Assembly: GCF_019880405.1 (NCBI RefSeq)
Contig: NZ_CP082269.1
Coordinates: forward strand, 1,922,001-1,986,000
Source: Enterobacter sp. C2
GTDB lineage: Bacteria; Pseudomonadota; Gammaproteobacteria; Enterobacterales; Enterobacteriaceae
Direction: 5' to 3'
DNA: 64,000 nt
Part shown: positions 9,397 through 19,629 of the stretch, piece after piece
Layout: every line of letters begins with the position of its first letter
Numbering within the stretch: position 1 is the stretch's first letter
The notes under the pieces: model-generated
Told to the model about the DNA's origin: nothing
The model's input: only the letters and a program-made list of their open reading frames with translations
Database searches by the model: none
Position numbers and translations under genes: made by a program

Positions 9397-10257
9397 ATGA
9401 AGAATATCCTCGCCATCCAGTCTCACGTCGTCTTTGGGCATGCCGGCAACAGCGCCGCTGAGTTCCCGATGCGCCGCCTTGGCGCAAACGTCTGGCCGCT
9501 TAACACGGTTCAGTTCTCTAACCACACTCAGTACGGCAAGTGGACCGGCTGCGTGATGCCACCCGCACACCTGACCGAAATTGTGCAGGGTATTGCCGAT
9601 ATCGACAAGCTGAAGACGTGCGATGCGGTGTTAACCGGCTACCTCGGCTCAGCCGAGCAGGGCGAGCATATTCTGGGTATTGTGCGGCAGGTTAAAGCAG
9701 CTAATCCGCAGGCAAAATACTTCTGCGATCCGGTGATGGGCCATCCAGAGAAGGGGTGCATCGTTGCGCCCGGCGTCGCGGAGTTTCATGCGCGCTATGC
9801 ATTACCCGCCAGCGATATTATTGCCCCAAACCTGATTGAGCTGGAGATGCTCTGTGGTCACCCCGTTAACAGCATCAGCGAGGCCGTTTCCGCCGCCCGC
9901 GAGCTGATTGCGCAGGGGCCGGAGATTGTCCTGATCAAGCACCTGGCGCGCGCCGCTAAAAGCATGGCGTGCTTCGAGATGTTGCTGGTTACGCAGAGCG
10001 AAGCCTGGCACATCAGCCGTCCGCTGGTGGATTTTGGCATGCGCCAGCCGGTTGGCGTGGGCGACGTCACCAGCGGTTTGCTGCTGGTTAAACTGCTGCA
10101 GGGGACATCCCTGCGCGATGCGCTGGAGCACGTGACGGCGGCGGTATATGAAATCATGCTCACCACCAAAGCGATGGGTGAGTATGAGCTGCAGGTGGTT
10201 GCCGCCCAGGATCGCATCGCCCGCCCCGAACATCTGTTCCGCGCTGTAGAAGTATAA
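9397..10257 (+). CDS. pdxY: Pyridoxal kinase PdxY
   Basis: ATP-dependent kinase of the ribokinase superfamily that salvages pyridoxal to PLP. 286 residues, standard length. N-terminal [21 protein letters not shown] is the substrate-binding pyridoxal-kinase signature; [13 protein letters not shown] contributes to metal and ATP binding; [17 protein letters not shown] carries the anion hole and catalytic Asp. Preceded by tyrS and a terminator. In E. coli gstA follows; here the next gene is dtpA, convergent, with only 98 bases between. Confidence 0.95.
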   Translation: MKNILAIQSHVVFGHAGNSAAEFPMRRLGANVWPLNTVQFSNHTQYGKWTGCVMPPAHLTEIVQGIADIDKLKTCDAVLTGYLGSAEQGEHILGIVRQVKAANPQAKYFCDPVMGHPEKGCIVAPGVAEFHARYALPASDIIAPNLIELEMLCGHPVNSISEAVSAARELIAQGPEIVLIKHLARAAKSMACFEMLLVTQSEAWHISRPLVDFGMRQPVGVGDVTSGLLLVKLLQGTSLRDALEHVTAAVYEIMLTTKAMGEYELQVVAAQDRIARPEHLFRAVEV

Positions 10258-10297
10258 TTTGGCTTAAACGCAGTGCCGCCCGGCGTTGCAGTATCAA

Positions 10298-10333
10298 TAA
10301 AAAAAGCCGCTGATTTCTCAGCGGCTTTTTTGT
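10298..10333. terminator. Bidirectional terminator between pdxY and dtpA
   Basis: Perfect stem AGCCGCTGA / TCAGCGGCT with a TTTC loop, flanked by A6-7 on the left and T6 on the right. It would work for pdxY on the plus strand and dtpA on the minus strand. Confidence 0.9.
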
Positions 10334-10355
10334 TGGCTTGCGTTTCCCAGCACCG

Positions 10356-11861
10356 TTACGCGGAGGCTGTTTGAGACTCGGCTAAGTCTTTCTCATCCAT
10401 CTGCGTCATGCGGTTCAGCTTTGATGCGGTGAGCAGCATCAGCACCGCAATAACGGCAGTCACCATACCAATCTGCAGGAACACGCGGCCATAGACGTCC
10501 AGGGACATCAGCGGATCGGTCACGTTTTCCGGGATAGCCATCATGTTAGCCACGTAGCCCGCAATCAGGTTTGCCCCGGCGGTGGTCAGGAACCAGCTAC
10601 CCATGATAAAGCCCATCAGACGCTGTGGAACCAGCTGGGCCACCATCGCCAGACCAAGGCCGGAGATCATCAGTTCACCGATGCTCTGGAAGGCGTAGCT
10701 CGCGATCAGCCAGCTCACAGAGACGATCCCGGCGTCGCTGGCAAATTTAGCCCCCAGCGGCAGGATCAGGAACGCGGCTGAGCAGAGCACCATCCCGAAG
10801 GCGAACTTAAACGGCATCGGCAGAGTGTCGCCCATTTTGGTATAGATAGCGGCCAGAATCGGGCTACCAATAATGATCCAGAACGGGTTCAGGGCCTGGT
10901 ACTGCTCTGGCTCGAAAGCGATACCCAGAATAGAGTGCTCAACGTTGCGAATGGCAAAGAAGTTCAGTGAGGTCGGCATCTGGCTGTAGAGAACGAAGAA
11001 CACAATCGCCTGCAGCATCAGAATGAAGGCCACGATCATCTTACGACGCGCTGCGCCATGCATGGAGAAGGTCTCTTTAGCAAAGATGATCACGATACCC
11101 AGCGCCACAACTGCCAGTACCATACGGGCAATGCCCTGGTTGTGCAGCAGCCAGGTTGCAGCAGCGATCAGGACGACAACGCCAGCGATGGTGGCCAGCA
11201 GGCTACCGACGCGCAGCGGTTCAAAGTCTGGCTTCGAACCGTACTGTTTTACCCAGCGCTTGCAGAATAAAAAGTTCACGACGGTGATCAGCATCCCAAC
11301 CACGCTCAGTGAGAAGGCCACGCTCCAGCCAAACTTCGCCGCCAGCCATGGGGTCGCCAGCATAGAGAAGAACGAGCCGATGTTGATGGACATGTAGTAC
11401 ATGGTGAAAGCGCCATCAAGACGCGGATCGTCTTTCGCATAGCAGGTAGAGAGCAGCGAAGAGGGGTTCGCCTTGAACAGGCCGTTACCTACCGCAATGG
11501 TCGCCATACCCATATAGACAACAGCCGCATCATGGCCGGACCAGGCTACAAGTGCATAGCCGATCGCCAGCACAATCGCGCCCAGCAGGATCACGCGTTT
11601 GGTACCGAGGATCTTATCACCCAGCCAGCCGCCGATGGCCACCAGGCCATATACCAGGGCGCTGAAGGAGGAGAACAGCGTAATCGAGTCGGATTCTGAC
11701 ATACCCAGCTGTTTCACCAGATATACCGCCATGATCCCTTGCAGGCCGTAGAAACCGAAACGCTCCCATAGTTCAATGGAGAAGATCAGGTAAAACGCCT
11801 TGGGCTGTTTGAAAGCGTTCAGGCTGACGCTCTCAGTTGGTTTGTTGTTTGCAGTCGACAC
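10356..11861 (-). CDS. dtpA: Dipeptide/tripeptide permease DtpA
   Basis: Proton-coupled oligopeptide transporter (POT/PTR family, MFS fold) of the inner membrane, formerly tppB/ydgR. 501 residues with about 14 hydrophobic segments. The POT signature is visible early: [18 protein letters not shown], the ExxER-type motif that couples protons. FYSMQ-like and PTR2 motifs follow ([16 protein letters not shown]). Near-identical to E. coli DtpA, diverging only in the last ~20 residues. A 570-base leader separates it from nth, with a CRP-like palindrome. In E. coli dtpA is OmpR-dependent; no OmpR site was identified here. Confidence 0.96.
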   Translation of the reverse strand: MSTANNKPTESVSLNAFKQPKAFYLIFSIELWERFGFYGLQGIMAVYLVKQLGMSESDSITLFSSFSALVYGLVAIGGWLGDKILGTKRVILLGAIVLAIGYALVAWSGHDAAVVYMGMATIAVGNGLFKANPSSLLSTCYAKDDPRLDGAFTMYYMSINIGSFFSMLATPWLAAKFGWSVAFSLSVVGMLITVVNFLFCKRWVKQYGSKPDFEPLRVGSLLATIAGVVVLIAAATWLLHNQGIARMVLAVVALGIVIIFAKETFSMHGAARRKMIVAFILMLQAIVFFVLYSQMPTSLNFFAIRNVEHSILGIAFEPEQYQALNPFWIIIGSPILAAIYTKMGDTLPMPFKFAFGMVLCSAAFLILPLGAKFASDAGIVSVSWLIASYAFQSIGELMISGLGLAMVAQLVPQRLMGFIMGSWFLTTAGANLIAGYVANMMAIPENVTDPLMSLDVYGRVFLQIGMVTAVIAVLMLLTASKLNRMTQMDEKDLAESQTASA

Positions 11862-12431
11862 ATATACCTCTTTTTTTACATCCCATATTAACGGGGGTGT
11901 TCAGTGCGCAATGGCCAGAGCCCATCGAGCTTATAGTTATAAGGGAGGGGAAACGGCGGGTAATGTTCCCTATCCAGCACGCTGAGGCAATACCTTTGTA
12001 ATAATCTGTTACATATAAACTGGTCGGTATAAAGCGCCAGTTGGAAGAATGTTATTCAGCGTTAAATTTCGGCTTTAGCTTTTTGATAGTTTTTTCCACT
12101 AAATAAAACCGGCGCAGCAGGGGTTATGGCGATATGTTCTGCTATTTTACACAGTAAGCAGCGTAATGGCCCACTATTGCTAAAAACAGTGGTTTAATCT
12201 ACCGCTGATTGCTTATGGCATGCAGTCTGGTGCAGGTGCCTAGCTAATCATTTAAACATTTTTTTAACGTCGGGCAGGTAGAGTGATCTCTATCACAAAT
12301 GTATAGAAATTTTTTGTATTAAAAAAACGATTAACCTTAAAAAGTAATAACCAGCCGAGTTTTATCACGCTTTGCAGGAGCAAGAAAACATAAGCTGGCA
12401 TTATAAGAAGGAAAAGCAGCGAGGGAGAAAA
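11862..12431. other. Gene-free leader between dtpA and nth, with a CRP-like site
   Basis: 570 bases with no credible ORF. It should contain the dtpA promoter (dtpA reads leftward). A palindromic core GTGATCTCTATCAC at 12283-12296 resembles a CRP site (TGTGA-N6-TCACA), with the right half perfect. Poly-A and poly-T tracts follow at about 12310-12330. No gstA remnant is visible. Confidence 0.5.
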
Positions 12432-13067
12432 CTACTCGTAAACTTTGTCACGGTACTCGCACAGATCCTCGATAATGCAGGAGCCGCAGCGGGGTTTACG
12501 GGCGATGCAGGTATAACGGCCATGCAGGATCAGCCAGTGGTGGCAGTCGACCTTGAACTCCGTCGGTACGACCTTCAGCAGTTTCTCCTCCACTTGCTCA
12601 ACGTTCTTACCCGGAGCGAACTGCGTTCGGTTACAGACGCGAAAAATATGCGTATCGACGGCAATAGTCGGCCAGCCAAAAGCGGTGTTCAGCACCACAT
12701 TGGCGGTCTTGCGTCCAACGCCGGGCAGTGCCTCTAGCGCGGCGCGATCCTCTGGCACCTCGCCGCCGTGCTGCTCCAGCAGGATCCGGCAGGTTTTAAT
12801 GACGTTCTCGGCCTTGCTGTTAAACAGGCCGATGGTTTTGATATAGGACTTCACCCCCTCCACGCCAAGGGAGAGCATCGCCTCTGGCGTGTTAGCCACA
12901 GGGTATAGCTTTGCCGTTGCCTTATTGACGCTGACGTCGGTAGCCTGGGCTGAGAGCAGAACCGCAATCAGCAGCTCAAACGGCGAGTTAAAGTTCAGCT
13001 CGGTGGTGGGGTGCGGGTTGTTATCCCGAAGACGGGTCAAAATCTCCAGGCGTTTTACTTTGTTCAT
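12432..13067 (-). CDS. nth: Endonuclease III (Nth)
   Basis: Bifunctional DNA glycosylase/AP lyase that removes oxidised pyrimidines in base-excision repair. 211 residues, standard. Helix-hairpin-helix LPGVGRKTANVV contains the catalytic lysine, followed by WPTIAVDTHIFRV with the catalytic aspartate. The C-terminal cluster ligands are spaced C-x6-C-x2-C-x5-C (ARKPRCGSCIIEDLC) for one 4Fe-4S cluster. Its start codon overlaps the rsxE stop (ATGA), so it is translationally coupled to the rsx operon, as in E. coli. Confidence 0.97.
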   Translation of the reverse strand: MNKVKRLEILTRLRDNNPHPTTELNFNSPFELLIAVLLSAQATDVSVNKATAKLYPVANTPEAMLSLGVEGVKSYIKTIGLFNSKAENVIKTCRILLEQHGGEVPEDRAALEALPGVGRKTANVVLNTAFGWPTIAVDTHIFRVCNRTQFAPGKNVEQVEEKLLKVVPTEFKVDCHHWLILHGRYTCIARKPRCGSCIIEDLCEYRDKVYE

Positions 13068-13783
13068 CAGGCCTTCCCGGGCGTGGCAGAGGTCTCTACA
13101 TTAGCGGTATCGACGGCAGGTGAAGCTACAGCTGCTGCCGCCTGGCGTTTTTTAGTCCGCTCATCGATCAGGTACTTCACAGCCAGCATCATGCCTAAAC
13201 CAATAAACGCGCCTGGAGGGAGCATCGCCAGCAGGAAGGGCGAATCGGTATGAAAGACCTCAATGCGTAACACCTTCGCCCAACTGCCCAGCAGACCATC
13301 CGCGCCATCAAACAGCGTACCGTTGCCCAGCACTTCGCGCAGTGAGCCGAGTACGAACATGGCGCAAGTCGCCCCCATACCGATAGAGAAGCCGTCCAGC
13401 GCCGAAAGGGCTGGGCCTTTTTTCGCGGCAAAGGCTTCGGCGCGGCCTACCACGATGCAGTTGGTGACGATCAGTGGGATAAAGATCCCCAGCGACTGAT
13501 AGAGACCAAAGGCATAGGCGTTGATCAGCATCTGCACCGCGCTCACCACCGAAGCGATGATCATGACGTAGATCGGAATACGGATCTCCGAGGGCGTCCA
13601 GCGGCGTAGCGTGGAAACGGCCAGGTTGGTCAAGGTCAACACGAAGGTGGTTGCCAGACCCAGGCCAAGGGCGTTAGTGGCGGTGGAGGTGACAGCCAGC
13701 AGTGGGCAGAGGCCCAGCAGCTGTACCAGCGCCGAGTTATTTTTCCACAGCCCCTGAACAATAACGTCTTTAATTTCGCTCAT
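13067..13783 (-). CDS. rsxE: RsxE, electron transport complex membrane subunit
   Basis: Integral inner-membrane subunit (RnfE/NqrD family) of the Rsx complex, which uses reducing power to re-reduce the 2Fe-2S cluster of SoxR and switch off the superoxide response. 238 residues with about six transmembrane helices; conserved [20 protein letters not shown] at the N terminus supplies the Cys seen in NqrD/NqrE pairs. The C-terminal ~30 residues are a cytosolic, Lys/Ala-rich tail. Paralogous to RsxA, with inverted topology. It lies between rsxG and nth at the end of the leftward operon. Confidence 0.95.
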   Translation of the reverse strand: MSEIKDVIVQGLWKNNSALVQLLGLCPLLAVTSTATNALGLGLATTFVLTLTNLAVSTLRRWTPSEIRIPIYVMIIASVVSAVQMLINAYAFGLYQSLGIFIPLIVTNCIVVGRAEAFAAKKGPALSALDGFSIGMGATCAMFVLGSLREVLGNGTLFDGADGLLGSWAKVLRIEVFHTDSPFLLAMLPPGAFIGLGMMLAVKYLIDERTKKRQAAAAVASPAVDTANVETSATPGKA

Positions 13784-13786
13784 GGT

Positions 13787-14407
13787 CTACTCTCCGCAAG
13801 AGGGTAAGGAATTAAGCTGGGCGGGTAGGGTTTGTGCATACAGGCCAGCACGCTTAACGGCGTTCACTACCGCCCTGGGGGTGATCGTTGCGCCAGTAAA
13901 CTGGTCAAAATCGCCGCCATCCTTCTTCACCGCCCAGTGGCTGTCAGACGCACCGGCAATTTTCTTGCCGCTGAAGGAGGTGATCCAGTTGGAGAGGCGC
14001 AGTTCGATCTTGTCGCCCAGGCCCGGCGTCTCGTGATGCTCGGTGACCCGCGTCCCCAGCACCGTGCCGTTAAAATCCGCGCCAACCAGCAGCTGAATAG
14101 CGCCGGAGTACCCGTCCGGGGCGGTGGTTTCCAGCACCGCCGCCACGGGCTTGTCATCCTGGCGGGCGATATAGACCCGCCGCTCGCCCTTGCCCAGCTC
14201 CGGGGCGTTTACCAGAAAACAGCTCTGGCTAAGATCGTTATTATAGATATTGTCCGGCACCACCTGGTCAAACAGCGCCTTCTGCTGAATCGCGGCCTGT
14301 TCGGCAATGGTCGATTTGGTCAGTTGGGCGATGGCCGCCGTCAGGCCGGTAGAGCAGGCGGCGAAAAGGGCCAGCGTTACGCCGTGTTTCTGCATCGTCT
14401 TTAACAT
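13787..14407 (-). CDS. rsxG: RsxG, FMN-binding periplasmic subunit
   Basis: One N-terminal membrane helix anchors a periplasmic FMN-binding domain (RnfG/NqrC family). The flavinylation motif is seen as [15 protein letters not shown], where the second Thr carries FMN through a phosphoester bond. Upstream, [38 protein letters not shown] is highly conserved. 206 residues, same as E. coli. Passes electrons within the Rsx complex between RsxD and the SoxR-reducing side. Three-base gap to rsxE. Confidence 0.95.
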   Translation of the reverse strand: MLKTMQKHGVTLALFAACSTGLTAAIAQLTKSTIAEQAAIQQKALFDQVVPDNIYNNDLSQSCFLVNAPELGKGERRVYIARQDDKPVAAVLETTAPDGYSGAIQLLVGADFNGTVLGTRVTEHHETPGLGDKIELRLSNWITSFSGKKIAGASDSHWAVKKDGGDFDQFTGATITPRAVVNAVKRAGLYAQTLPAQLNSLPSCGE

Positions 14408-14416
14408 GGCTGCTCC

Positions 14417-15469
14417 TCAGCGATGGCCATACGCGCGCGGACGCGTGTAGTAGTCAATTAAAGGCACGGTGATATTCGCCAGCAGCACCGCAAAGGCTAC
14501 GCCGTCCGGGTAGCCGCCAAAGCTGCGGATCAGCCACACCAGCACCCCGGTCAATGCGCCAAAGATCAGGCGGCCTTTGTTGGTCGTCGAGGCGGTGACC
14601 GGATCGGTGAGGATAAAGAACGCCCCCAGCATGGTCGCGCCAGAGAAGAGATGCAGCGCCGGGGAGGCCAGGCTCTCGGGCGAGAACAGCCAGCCCAGCG
14701 TGGCGCAGAAGGCCAGCGTCACAAGGAAGCTAACCGGAATATGCCAGCGGATAGCACCTTTCCCCAGCAGGAACGCCCCTCCGAGCAGATAGGCAAGGTT
14801 GACCCACTGCCAGCCTGCGCCCGCCAGCACGCCGCTGTAGATGGGGTACTGCATAATCTGGTCGACGCTGTGGCCTGCATGCAGCGAGGTTTTAAAGGTG
14901 TCCAGCGGAGTGGCCTGGCTAACCCCGTCGATGCCCATCCGCAGGGTATCCATGTTGGCTCCGCCCGCGCTGTGGCCGGTGAAGATAATCTGCAGCGCGT
15001 CCATAAAGCCAGGCACGTTGGCGGCAATCTCATGCGGCGGTAGCCAGCTCGTCATCTGCACCGGGAAGGAGATCAGCAGTACCACATAACCGATCATCGC
15101 CGGGTTAAAGGGATTATGCCCAAGGCCGCCGTAGAGCTGCTTGGCAATAATCACCGCAAAAACGGTACCCAGAACCACCATCCACCAGGGGGCGAACGGC
15201 GGAATACTGATCGCCAGCAGCAGGCCGGTAAGCAGAGCAGAGTTATCTCTGAGGATGGCGCCTGCATTTTGTTTACGCAGCGTAAGAACCAACCCTTCAG
15301 CGACGAGGGCGCTGATGCCTGCCAGTACGATCTGCACCAGCGTTCCCCAGCCAAAGAACCACGTCTGCACGGCGATACCGGGCAGGGCCGCGAGCAGAAC
15401 CAGCATCATAATCCGTGATGTCTGGCGCTGATTGTGCGTATAGGGGGAGCTTGCGATTCGAAAAACCAT
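14417..15469 (-). CDS. rsxD: RsxD, FMN-carrying integral membrane subunit
   Basis: Membrane subunit of the RnfD/NqrB family with about ten hydrophobic segments and covalent FMN. The attachment motif [19 protein letters not shown] is present at about residues 185-205. 350 residues, matching E. coli in length. Its ATG directly abuts the rsxC stop codon with no intervening base. Part of the ordered operon rsxABCDGE-nth. Confidence 0.95.
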   Translation of the reverse strand: MVFRIASSPYTHNQRQTSRIMMLVLLAALPGIAVQTWFFGWGTLVQIVLAGISALVAEGLVLTLRKQNAGAILRDNSALLTGLLLAISIPPFAPWWMVVLGTVFAVIIAKQLYGGLGHNPFNPAMIGYVVLLISFPVQMTSWLPPHEIAANVPGFMDALQIIFTGHSAGGANMDTLRMGIDGVSQATPLDTFKTSLHAGHSVDQIMQYPIYSGVLAGAGWQWVNLAYLLGGAFLLGKGAIRWHIPVSFLVTLAFCATLGWLFSPESLASPALHLFSGATMLGAFFILTDPVTASTTNKGRLIFGALTGVLVWLIRSFGGYPDGVAFAVLLANITVPLIDYYTRPRAYGHR

Positions 15470-17455
15470 CTATTCCTCGTTAACGGCCTGTTTTGCGGCT
15501 TTTTTAGCCTGAGCCCTGGCAATTGCCGCAGCGACGGCCGCTTTACGCGGATCGTCATTGGCCGCTGGGGTATCTACTATTTTATTTACGACCTTCTCGG
15601 CAGCCTGCTGCTGTGCTTTACGCGCTTTGGCTCGGGCGATGGCAGCGTCGACGGCGGCTTTACGCGGGTCAACCGCGGCGGCCGGCTCAGCGACTGCGGG
15701 TTCAGGCGCGGCTTCCGGAGCGGCTGTCTGAGCCGCTTTACGCGCTTTCGCACGGGCGATAGCGGCCTCGACGGCGGCTTTACGCGGATCGACGGGCTCG
15801 GCTGCTGTCTCTGCGGCTGGCTGTTGGGCTTTCTCTGCCTGACGCGCGCGGGCTTCGGCCTTGCGGGCTTCGCGAGCGGCAATCACGGCGCTATTGTCCG
15901 GCTCGGCCCCGGCCTGAACCACCACCGGCTGGGCGGCGCGCTGCTGTTTCTCACGTACGCGGGCCAGGGCGGCATTGACCGCATCCTTATCTTTGGCAGC
16001 GGGCTGGGCAGCGGACTTCTTGTGGCGCTCAAGACGTGCCGCTTTCTCACGCTCCAGGCGGGCCTGACGCGCTTCAAAACGGATTTTCGCCTCGGCGGCG
16101 CGCTTCTCTTCCTGGGCGATAGCGTAGATCTCGGCCTTCTCCTGGCGGAAATATTGCACCAGCGGAATATTGCTTGGGCAGACCCAGGCGCAGGCCCCGC
16201 ACTCAATGCAGTCCGCCAGGTTGTGGGCGGTGGCTTTCTCGTGCTGCTGACCTTTACTGAACCAGTAGAGCTGCTGCGGGAGCAGATCCGCCGGGCAGGC
16301 ATCGGCGCAGGCACTGCAGCGAATGCAGCCTTTCTCTTCCTGGGTCTCGCCCATTTCGCTGGCCGACGGTGCCAGCAGGCAGTTAGTAATTTTGACCACC
16401 GGCACGTCCAGCCACGGCAGGGTAAAGCCCATCAGCGGCCCGCCCATGATCACCAGCTGCTCGCCGGAGGGGCAAAAACCGGCGGCATCAAGCAGGTGGC
16501 GTACCGGCGTGCCCAGGCGCGCCCAGACGTTACCCGGCTGCGCAACGGCTTCGCCGGTCAGGGTCACGACGCGCTCGGTCAGGGGTTCGCCATCAACAAC
16601 CGCCCGTTTAACGGCAAAGGCGGTCCCCACGTTTTGCATCAGCACGCCGATGTCCGACGAACGGCCGCCGTGCGGAACCTGCTTGCCGGTGAGGATCTGC
16701 GTGAGCTGTTTTGCGCCGCCGGAGGGGTATTTAGTGGGGATCACGCGCAGCATGATGTCATGCGCATTCGCCAGCACCGCACGCAGCATTGAGATAGCCT
16801 GCGGCTTGTTATCTTCGATGCCGATCAGTACCTGGCGCGGCTGAAGAATATGCGCAAGGATACGGATGCCCTCGACGATCTGCGCGGCGCAGTCCTGCAT
16901 CAGGCGATCGTCAGCGGTGATATAAGGCTCGCACTCTGCGGCGTTAATGATGAGGGTTTCGATTTTATCCCCGCCGCCCAGCAGTTTATTACCGGTCGGG
17001 AAGCCTGCACCGCCAAGACCCGCTACGCCAAACTGGTGGATACGTTCGATTAGTTCGGCACGGGAACGGGAGCGATAGTCGCTCCAGCCGTCGCGCTCAA
17101 TCCAGCGGTCTTCGCCGTCAGCGTCAATAATGACGCTCAGTTCGGCCAGCGCCGACGGATGCGCGGTTGAGTGGGGGGCAATCGCCACTACCGTCCCGGA
17201 GGTGGGGGCGTGTACCGGCAGCATACGTCCGCGACCGTGGGTCAGCGGCTGGCCGCGCAGAACGCGATCGCCCACGGCCACGCACAGCTCGCCCTCAGCG
17301 CCGATGTGCTGCTTCAAAGGAATGACGAAACGTCCCGCCAGCGGAAGCTGGCGCAGAGGCGTACCGTTTGACTGAGTTTTCATCTCCGGCGGATGGATGC
17401 CACCGTTGAAATCCCAGAGCTTATCTTTTTTAAACGCGGAGAATAACTTAAGCAT
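15470..17455 (-). CDS. rsxC: RsxC, iron-sulfur/NADH-binding subunit with Ala/Lys repeats
   Basis: Peripheral cytosolic subunit (RnfC/NqrF-like) thought to accept electrons from NADH. The start [10 protein letters not shown] is chosen because it matches E. coli, gives an 8-base overlap with rsxB, and the upstream open frame is only a shadow of rsxB. Domains: biotinyl-like N terminus (GGIHPPEMK), a Rossmann NADH/FMN domain ([13 protein letters not shown]), an SLBB region, then two 4Fe-4S motifs [12 protein letters not shown] and [12 protein letters not shown] at about residues 375-425. The last ~220 residues are charged coiled coil and repeats [19 protein letters not shown]. At 661 residues it is shorter than the 740 of E. 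coli K-12, through fewer repeats. Confidence 0.95.
   Translation of the reverse strand: MLKLFSAFKKDKLWDFNGGIHPPEMKTQSNGTPLRQLPLAGRFVIPLKQHIGAEGELCVAVGDRVLRGQPLTHGRGRMLPVHAPTSGTVVAIAPHSTAHPSALAELSVIIDADGEDRWIERDGWSDYRSRSRAELIERIHQFGVAGLGGAGFPTGNKLLGGGDKIETLIINAAECEPYITADDRLMQDCAAQIVEGIRILAHILQPRQVLIGIEDNKPQAISMLRAVLANAHDIMLRVIPTKYPSGGAKQLTQILTGKQVPHGGRSSDIGVLMQNVGTAFAVKRAVVDGEPLTERVVTLTGEAVAQPGNVWARLGTPVRHLLDAAGFCPSGEQLVIMGGPLMGFTLPWLDVPVVKITNCLLAPSASEMGETQEEKGCIRCSACADACPADLLPQQLYWFSKGQQHEKATAHNLADCIECGACAWVCPSNIPLVQYFRQEKAEIYAIAQEEKRAAEAKIRFEARQARLEREKAARLERHKKSAAQPAAKDKDAVNAALARVREKQQRAAQPVVVQAGAEPDNSAVIAAREARKAEARARQAEKAQQPAAETAAEPVDPRKAAVEAAIARAKARKAAQTAAPEAAPEPAVAEPAAAVDPRKAAVDAAIARAKARKAQQQAAEKVVNKIVDTPAANDDPRKAAVAAAIARAQAKKAAKQAVNEE
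15480..15800 (-). repeat. Tandem coding repeats in the rsxC 3' end
   Basis: Three well-conserved copies of a unit encoding DPRKAAVxAAIARAxAxKA, separated by Ala/Pro/Glu-rich linkers; two more degenerate units ([14 protein letters not shown] and [12 protein letters not shown]) lie upstream in the gene. The near-identical GC-rich DNA units could change number by recombination. Confidence 0.8.
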
Positions 17456-18026
17456 GTTGTTCCACTGGAATAATGCGTACCGGAATGGTTTGCAGATCCC
17501 ATTTCCAGCTTTCAGTCGTTGTCGCGACAGGACGCAGGTCGATACACTGCGTCGGGCACGGAGCAACACAGAGATTACAGCCGGTGCAGAGATCGCTGAT
17601 GACCGTGTGCATGGCGCGGGTTGCACCGACAATGGCGTCAACCGGACAGGCCTGGATGCACTTGGTGCAGCCAATGCAGTTCGGTTCATCGATGACCGCC
17701 AGCATACGTACCGGCTCAGCGGCTTCGGCATCGTCACCAATTGGCTGCGGGTCGACGTTTAACAGCGTGGCGATTTTAAGCATCACCGCTTCGCCGCCAG
17801 GCGCACAGCGGTTGATCTTCTCGCCCTGGCTACCTACGGCCTCGGCATAGGGGCGACAGCCGGGGTAGCCGCACTGGCCGCACTGGCTTTGCGGCAGCAG
17901 ATTATCAATTTTTTCGACGACCGGATCGTCCTCCACCGCAAAACGGCGCGAGGCGTAGCCGAGAATCAGGCCAAAGATCAGCCCGAGCACGCTCAGGGCC
18001 GCAATGGCTATCCAGATAGCAGACAT
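17448..18026 (-). CDS. rsxB: RsxB, ferredoxin-like electron transport subunit
   Basis: 192-residue protein of the RnfB family. One N-terminal membrane helix ([22 protein letters not shown]) is followed by a CGQCGYPGC-type 4Fe-4S motif (about residues 49-57, with a further Cys at about 75) and a bacterial two-4Fe-4S ferredoxin domain with [12 protein letters not shown] and [12 protein letters not shown]. Distributes electrons in the Rsx complex. Its stop overlaps the rsxC start and its start overlaps the rsxA stop by one base, indicating tight coupling. Confidence 0.96.
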   Translation of the reverse strand: MSAIWIAIAALSVLGLIFGLILGYASRRFAVEDDPVVEKIDNLLPQSQCGQCGYPGCRPYAEAVGSQGEKINRCAPGGEAVMLKIATLLNVDPQPIGDDAEAAEPVRMLAVIDEPNCIGCTKCIQACPVDAIVGATRAMHTVISDLCTGCNLCVAPCPTQCIDLRPVATTTESWKWDLQTIPVRIIPVEQHA

Positions 18027-18607
18027 TACAGCTTCACCAGACCACTAAAGCCCATAAAGGCCAGAGACATTAAACCCGCGGTAATCAGCGCGATGGCGTT
18101 ACCGCGAAACGGTGCCGGTACGTCCGCCACCGCCAGACGTTCGCGAATAGCGGCAAATAGAACCATCACCAGCGAGAAGCCGACGGCAGCGGAAAAACCG
18201 TAGAGCGCCGACTGTAGAAAGTTATGGCCGAGGTTGATATTCAACAGCGCCACGCCCAGCACCGCACAGTTAGTGGTGATGAGCGGCAGAAAGATCCCCA
18301 GCAGGCGATAGAGCGCCGGGCTGGTTTTGCGGACCACCATCTCGGTGAACTGCACCACAACGGCGATGACCAGAATAAAGGCCAGGGTGCGCAGGTAGAT
18401 GAGATCGAGCGGAATAAGAACAAAGGTGTCGATCAGCCATGCGCAAATAGAGGCCAGCGTGAGCACAAAGGTCGTCGCCAGCCCCATCCCCATAGCAGTC
18501 TCCAGCTTTTTGGAGACGCCCATAAACGGACAGAGGCCCAGGAACTTAACCAGCACGAAGTTATTAACCAGTACGGTTCCGACAAACAGCAACAGGTAAT
18601 CAGTCAT
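18026..18607 (-). CDS. rsxA: RsxA, electron transport complex membrane subunit
   Basis: First gene of the rsx operon. 193-residue integral membrane protein (RnfA/NqrE family) with six hydrophobic segments. Conserved motifs [15 protein letters not shown] and [18 protein letters not shown] each carry a Cys that in NqrD/E pairs binds an intramembrane iron-sulfur centre with the RsxE cysteines. Nearly identical to E. coli RsxA. The promoter must lie between 18608 and 18685, after the ydgK stop. Confidence 0.96.
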   Translation of the reverse strand: MTDYLLLFVGTVLVNNFVLVKFLGLCPFMGVSKKLETAMGMGLATTFVLTLASICAWLIDTFVLIPLDLIYLRTLAFILVIAVVVQFTEMVVRKTSPALYRLLGIFLPLITTNCAVLGVALLNINLGHNFLQSALYGFSAAVGFSLVMVLFAAIRERLAVADVPAPFRGNAIALITAGLMSLAFMGFSGLVKL

Positions 18608-18685
18608 TATTCAGCCTGAAAAAAAGTAGCCGCCTATTATCGGATAAATCGATTCGGGCGACAACAGTACAACGAATAGGGTTAA

Positions 18686-19138
18686 TTACGGATTTACGAA
18701 GGTCTTCTTGACCCGCTGCGATCGCTTAAAATAGGGCACGATCAGGGCGGCAGCCAGCAGCGGAAATAGCAGCTGGCGTAGCGCCAGGGTATCCGACACC
18801 GGCGAAAACGCAAACGCCTTCAGCGCCAGCAGAATGGTGATGAGCAGCCAGATAATATAGTGCTTCGGCACCAGCCGACGGCGTTTAAAGAACGCGACGG
18901 TCAGCCACAGGGTGTAACCGCCCATGGCGATAGCAAAGATAAACGAGGTATACCACAGCGTTTTATCTCCGGCGATTTGGGCATTCAGTACGGCGGCCAT
19001 CTCAGGCGTCAGCAGCACAGCGACAAAGCGTGCTACCACCAGCAGCGTACCCAGCAAGGAGACCAGCAGCCACGCGAGCGGGGCCAGCAACCATCCTCCA
19101 ATTCGTTCGGCGGGGCGTTCAACAGGCGTTGCGGTCAT
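18686..19138 (-). CDS. ydgK: YdgK, DUF2569 inner membrane protein
   Basis: 150-residue membrane protein with four predicted helices. DUF2569 features: IGGWLLAPLAWLLVSLLG at the N terminus, WLTVAFFKRRRLVPKHYIIWLL in the middle, and PYFKRSQRVKKTFVNP at the end. The start MTATPVERP corresponds to the E. coli start region; the open frame upstream lacks family similarity. Function unknown. Located between blr and rsxA on the same strand as rsx, with no cnu gene between ydgK and blr. Confidence 0.88.
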   Translation of the reverse strand: MTATPVERPAERIGGWLLAPLAWLLVSLLGTLLVVARFVAVLLTPEMAAVLNAQIAGDKTLWYTSFIFAIAMGGYTLWLTVAFFKRRRLVPKHYIIWLLITILLALKAFAFSPVSDTLALRQLLFPLLAAALIVPYFKRSQRVKKTFVNP

Positions 19139-19285
19139 ATCGTTATCTCCCCTGGCGTGGCACAGTCTCTTTTGCAGGGCGAGAGTATAAAGCATTATAC
19201 AGCGAATGCTACCCGCGCTATTTGCTACCGCACTCGGCGACAAATGACCGTAGCAGCAAGCGTTTAACAATAACGCGGGTGGACA

Positions 19286-19411
19286 CTATTTTACCTGAAC
19301 GGTAGCGGCAGGTTCCGGCGGCTGGTAGTTATCTATATGGCTGGCGACTCCCAGCAGTATGGCACTCACGCCCAGCACAACCCACCCAGCTAATTCAATG
19401 ATTCGGTTCAT
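19286..19411 (-). CDS. blr: Blr, 41-residue divisome-associated membrane protein
   Basis: A 41-codon gene read leftward, ATG at 19411, TAG at 19288-19286. The product starts MNRIIELAGWVVLGVS and continues through a single transmembrane segment into ASHIDNYQPPEP, matching E. coli Blr (also 41 residues) at most positions. Blr is a small inner-membrane protein that interacts with FtsL and other divisome proteins; its loss raises beta-lactam sensitivity in E. coli. It sits in the E. coli position upstream of ydgJ, but the neighbouring cnu gene is absent. Confidence 0.92.
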   Translation of the reverse strand: MNRIIELAGWVVLGVSAILLGVASHIDNYQPPEPAATVQVK

Positions 19412-19629
19412 TATTCCTGACATACTTTTCTATTTCTCCCTGTATATAGAAATGGCATAGTATCGACGCAAAAAAGTCTCAGCAAGTAACAAACCATATT
19501 TTCGGCCTATTCGCAATTGGAACGTTAAAGTGTGCTACAGGATGTTTTAGATAAGTTATAAACTACGTATTATTGTGACAACTTTGTTGAGGATTGAAAT
19601 ATCCCCACGCACTGATGAGAGGCAGCACG

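Noticed and set aside
15434-16792. 452-codon plus-strand ORF
   Set aside because: Antisense to rsxC, rich in Gly, Leu and Arg from the complementary Ala/Lys repeats. No start signal or family features.
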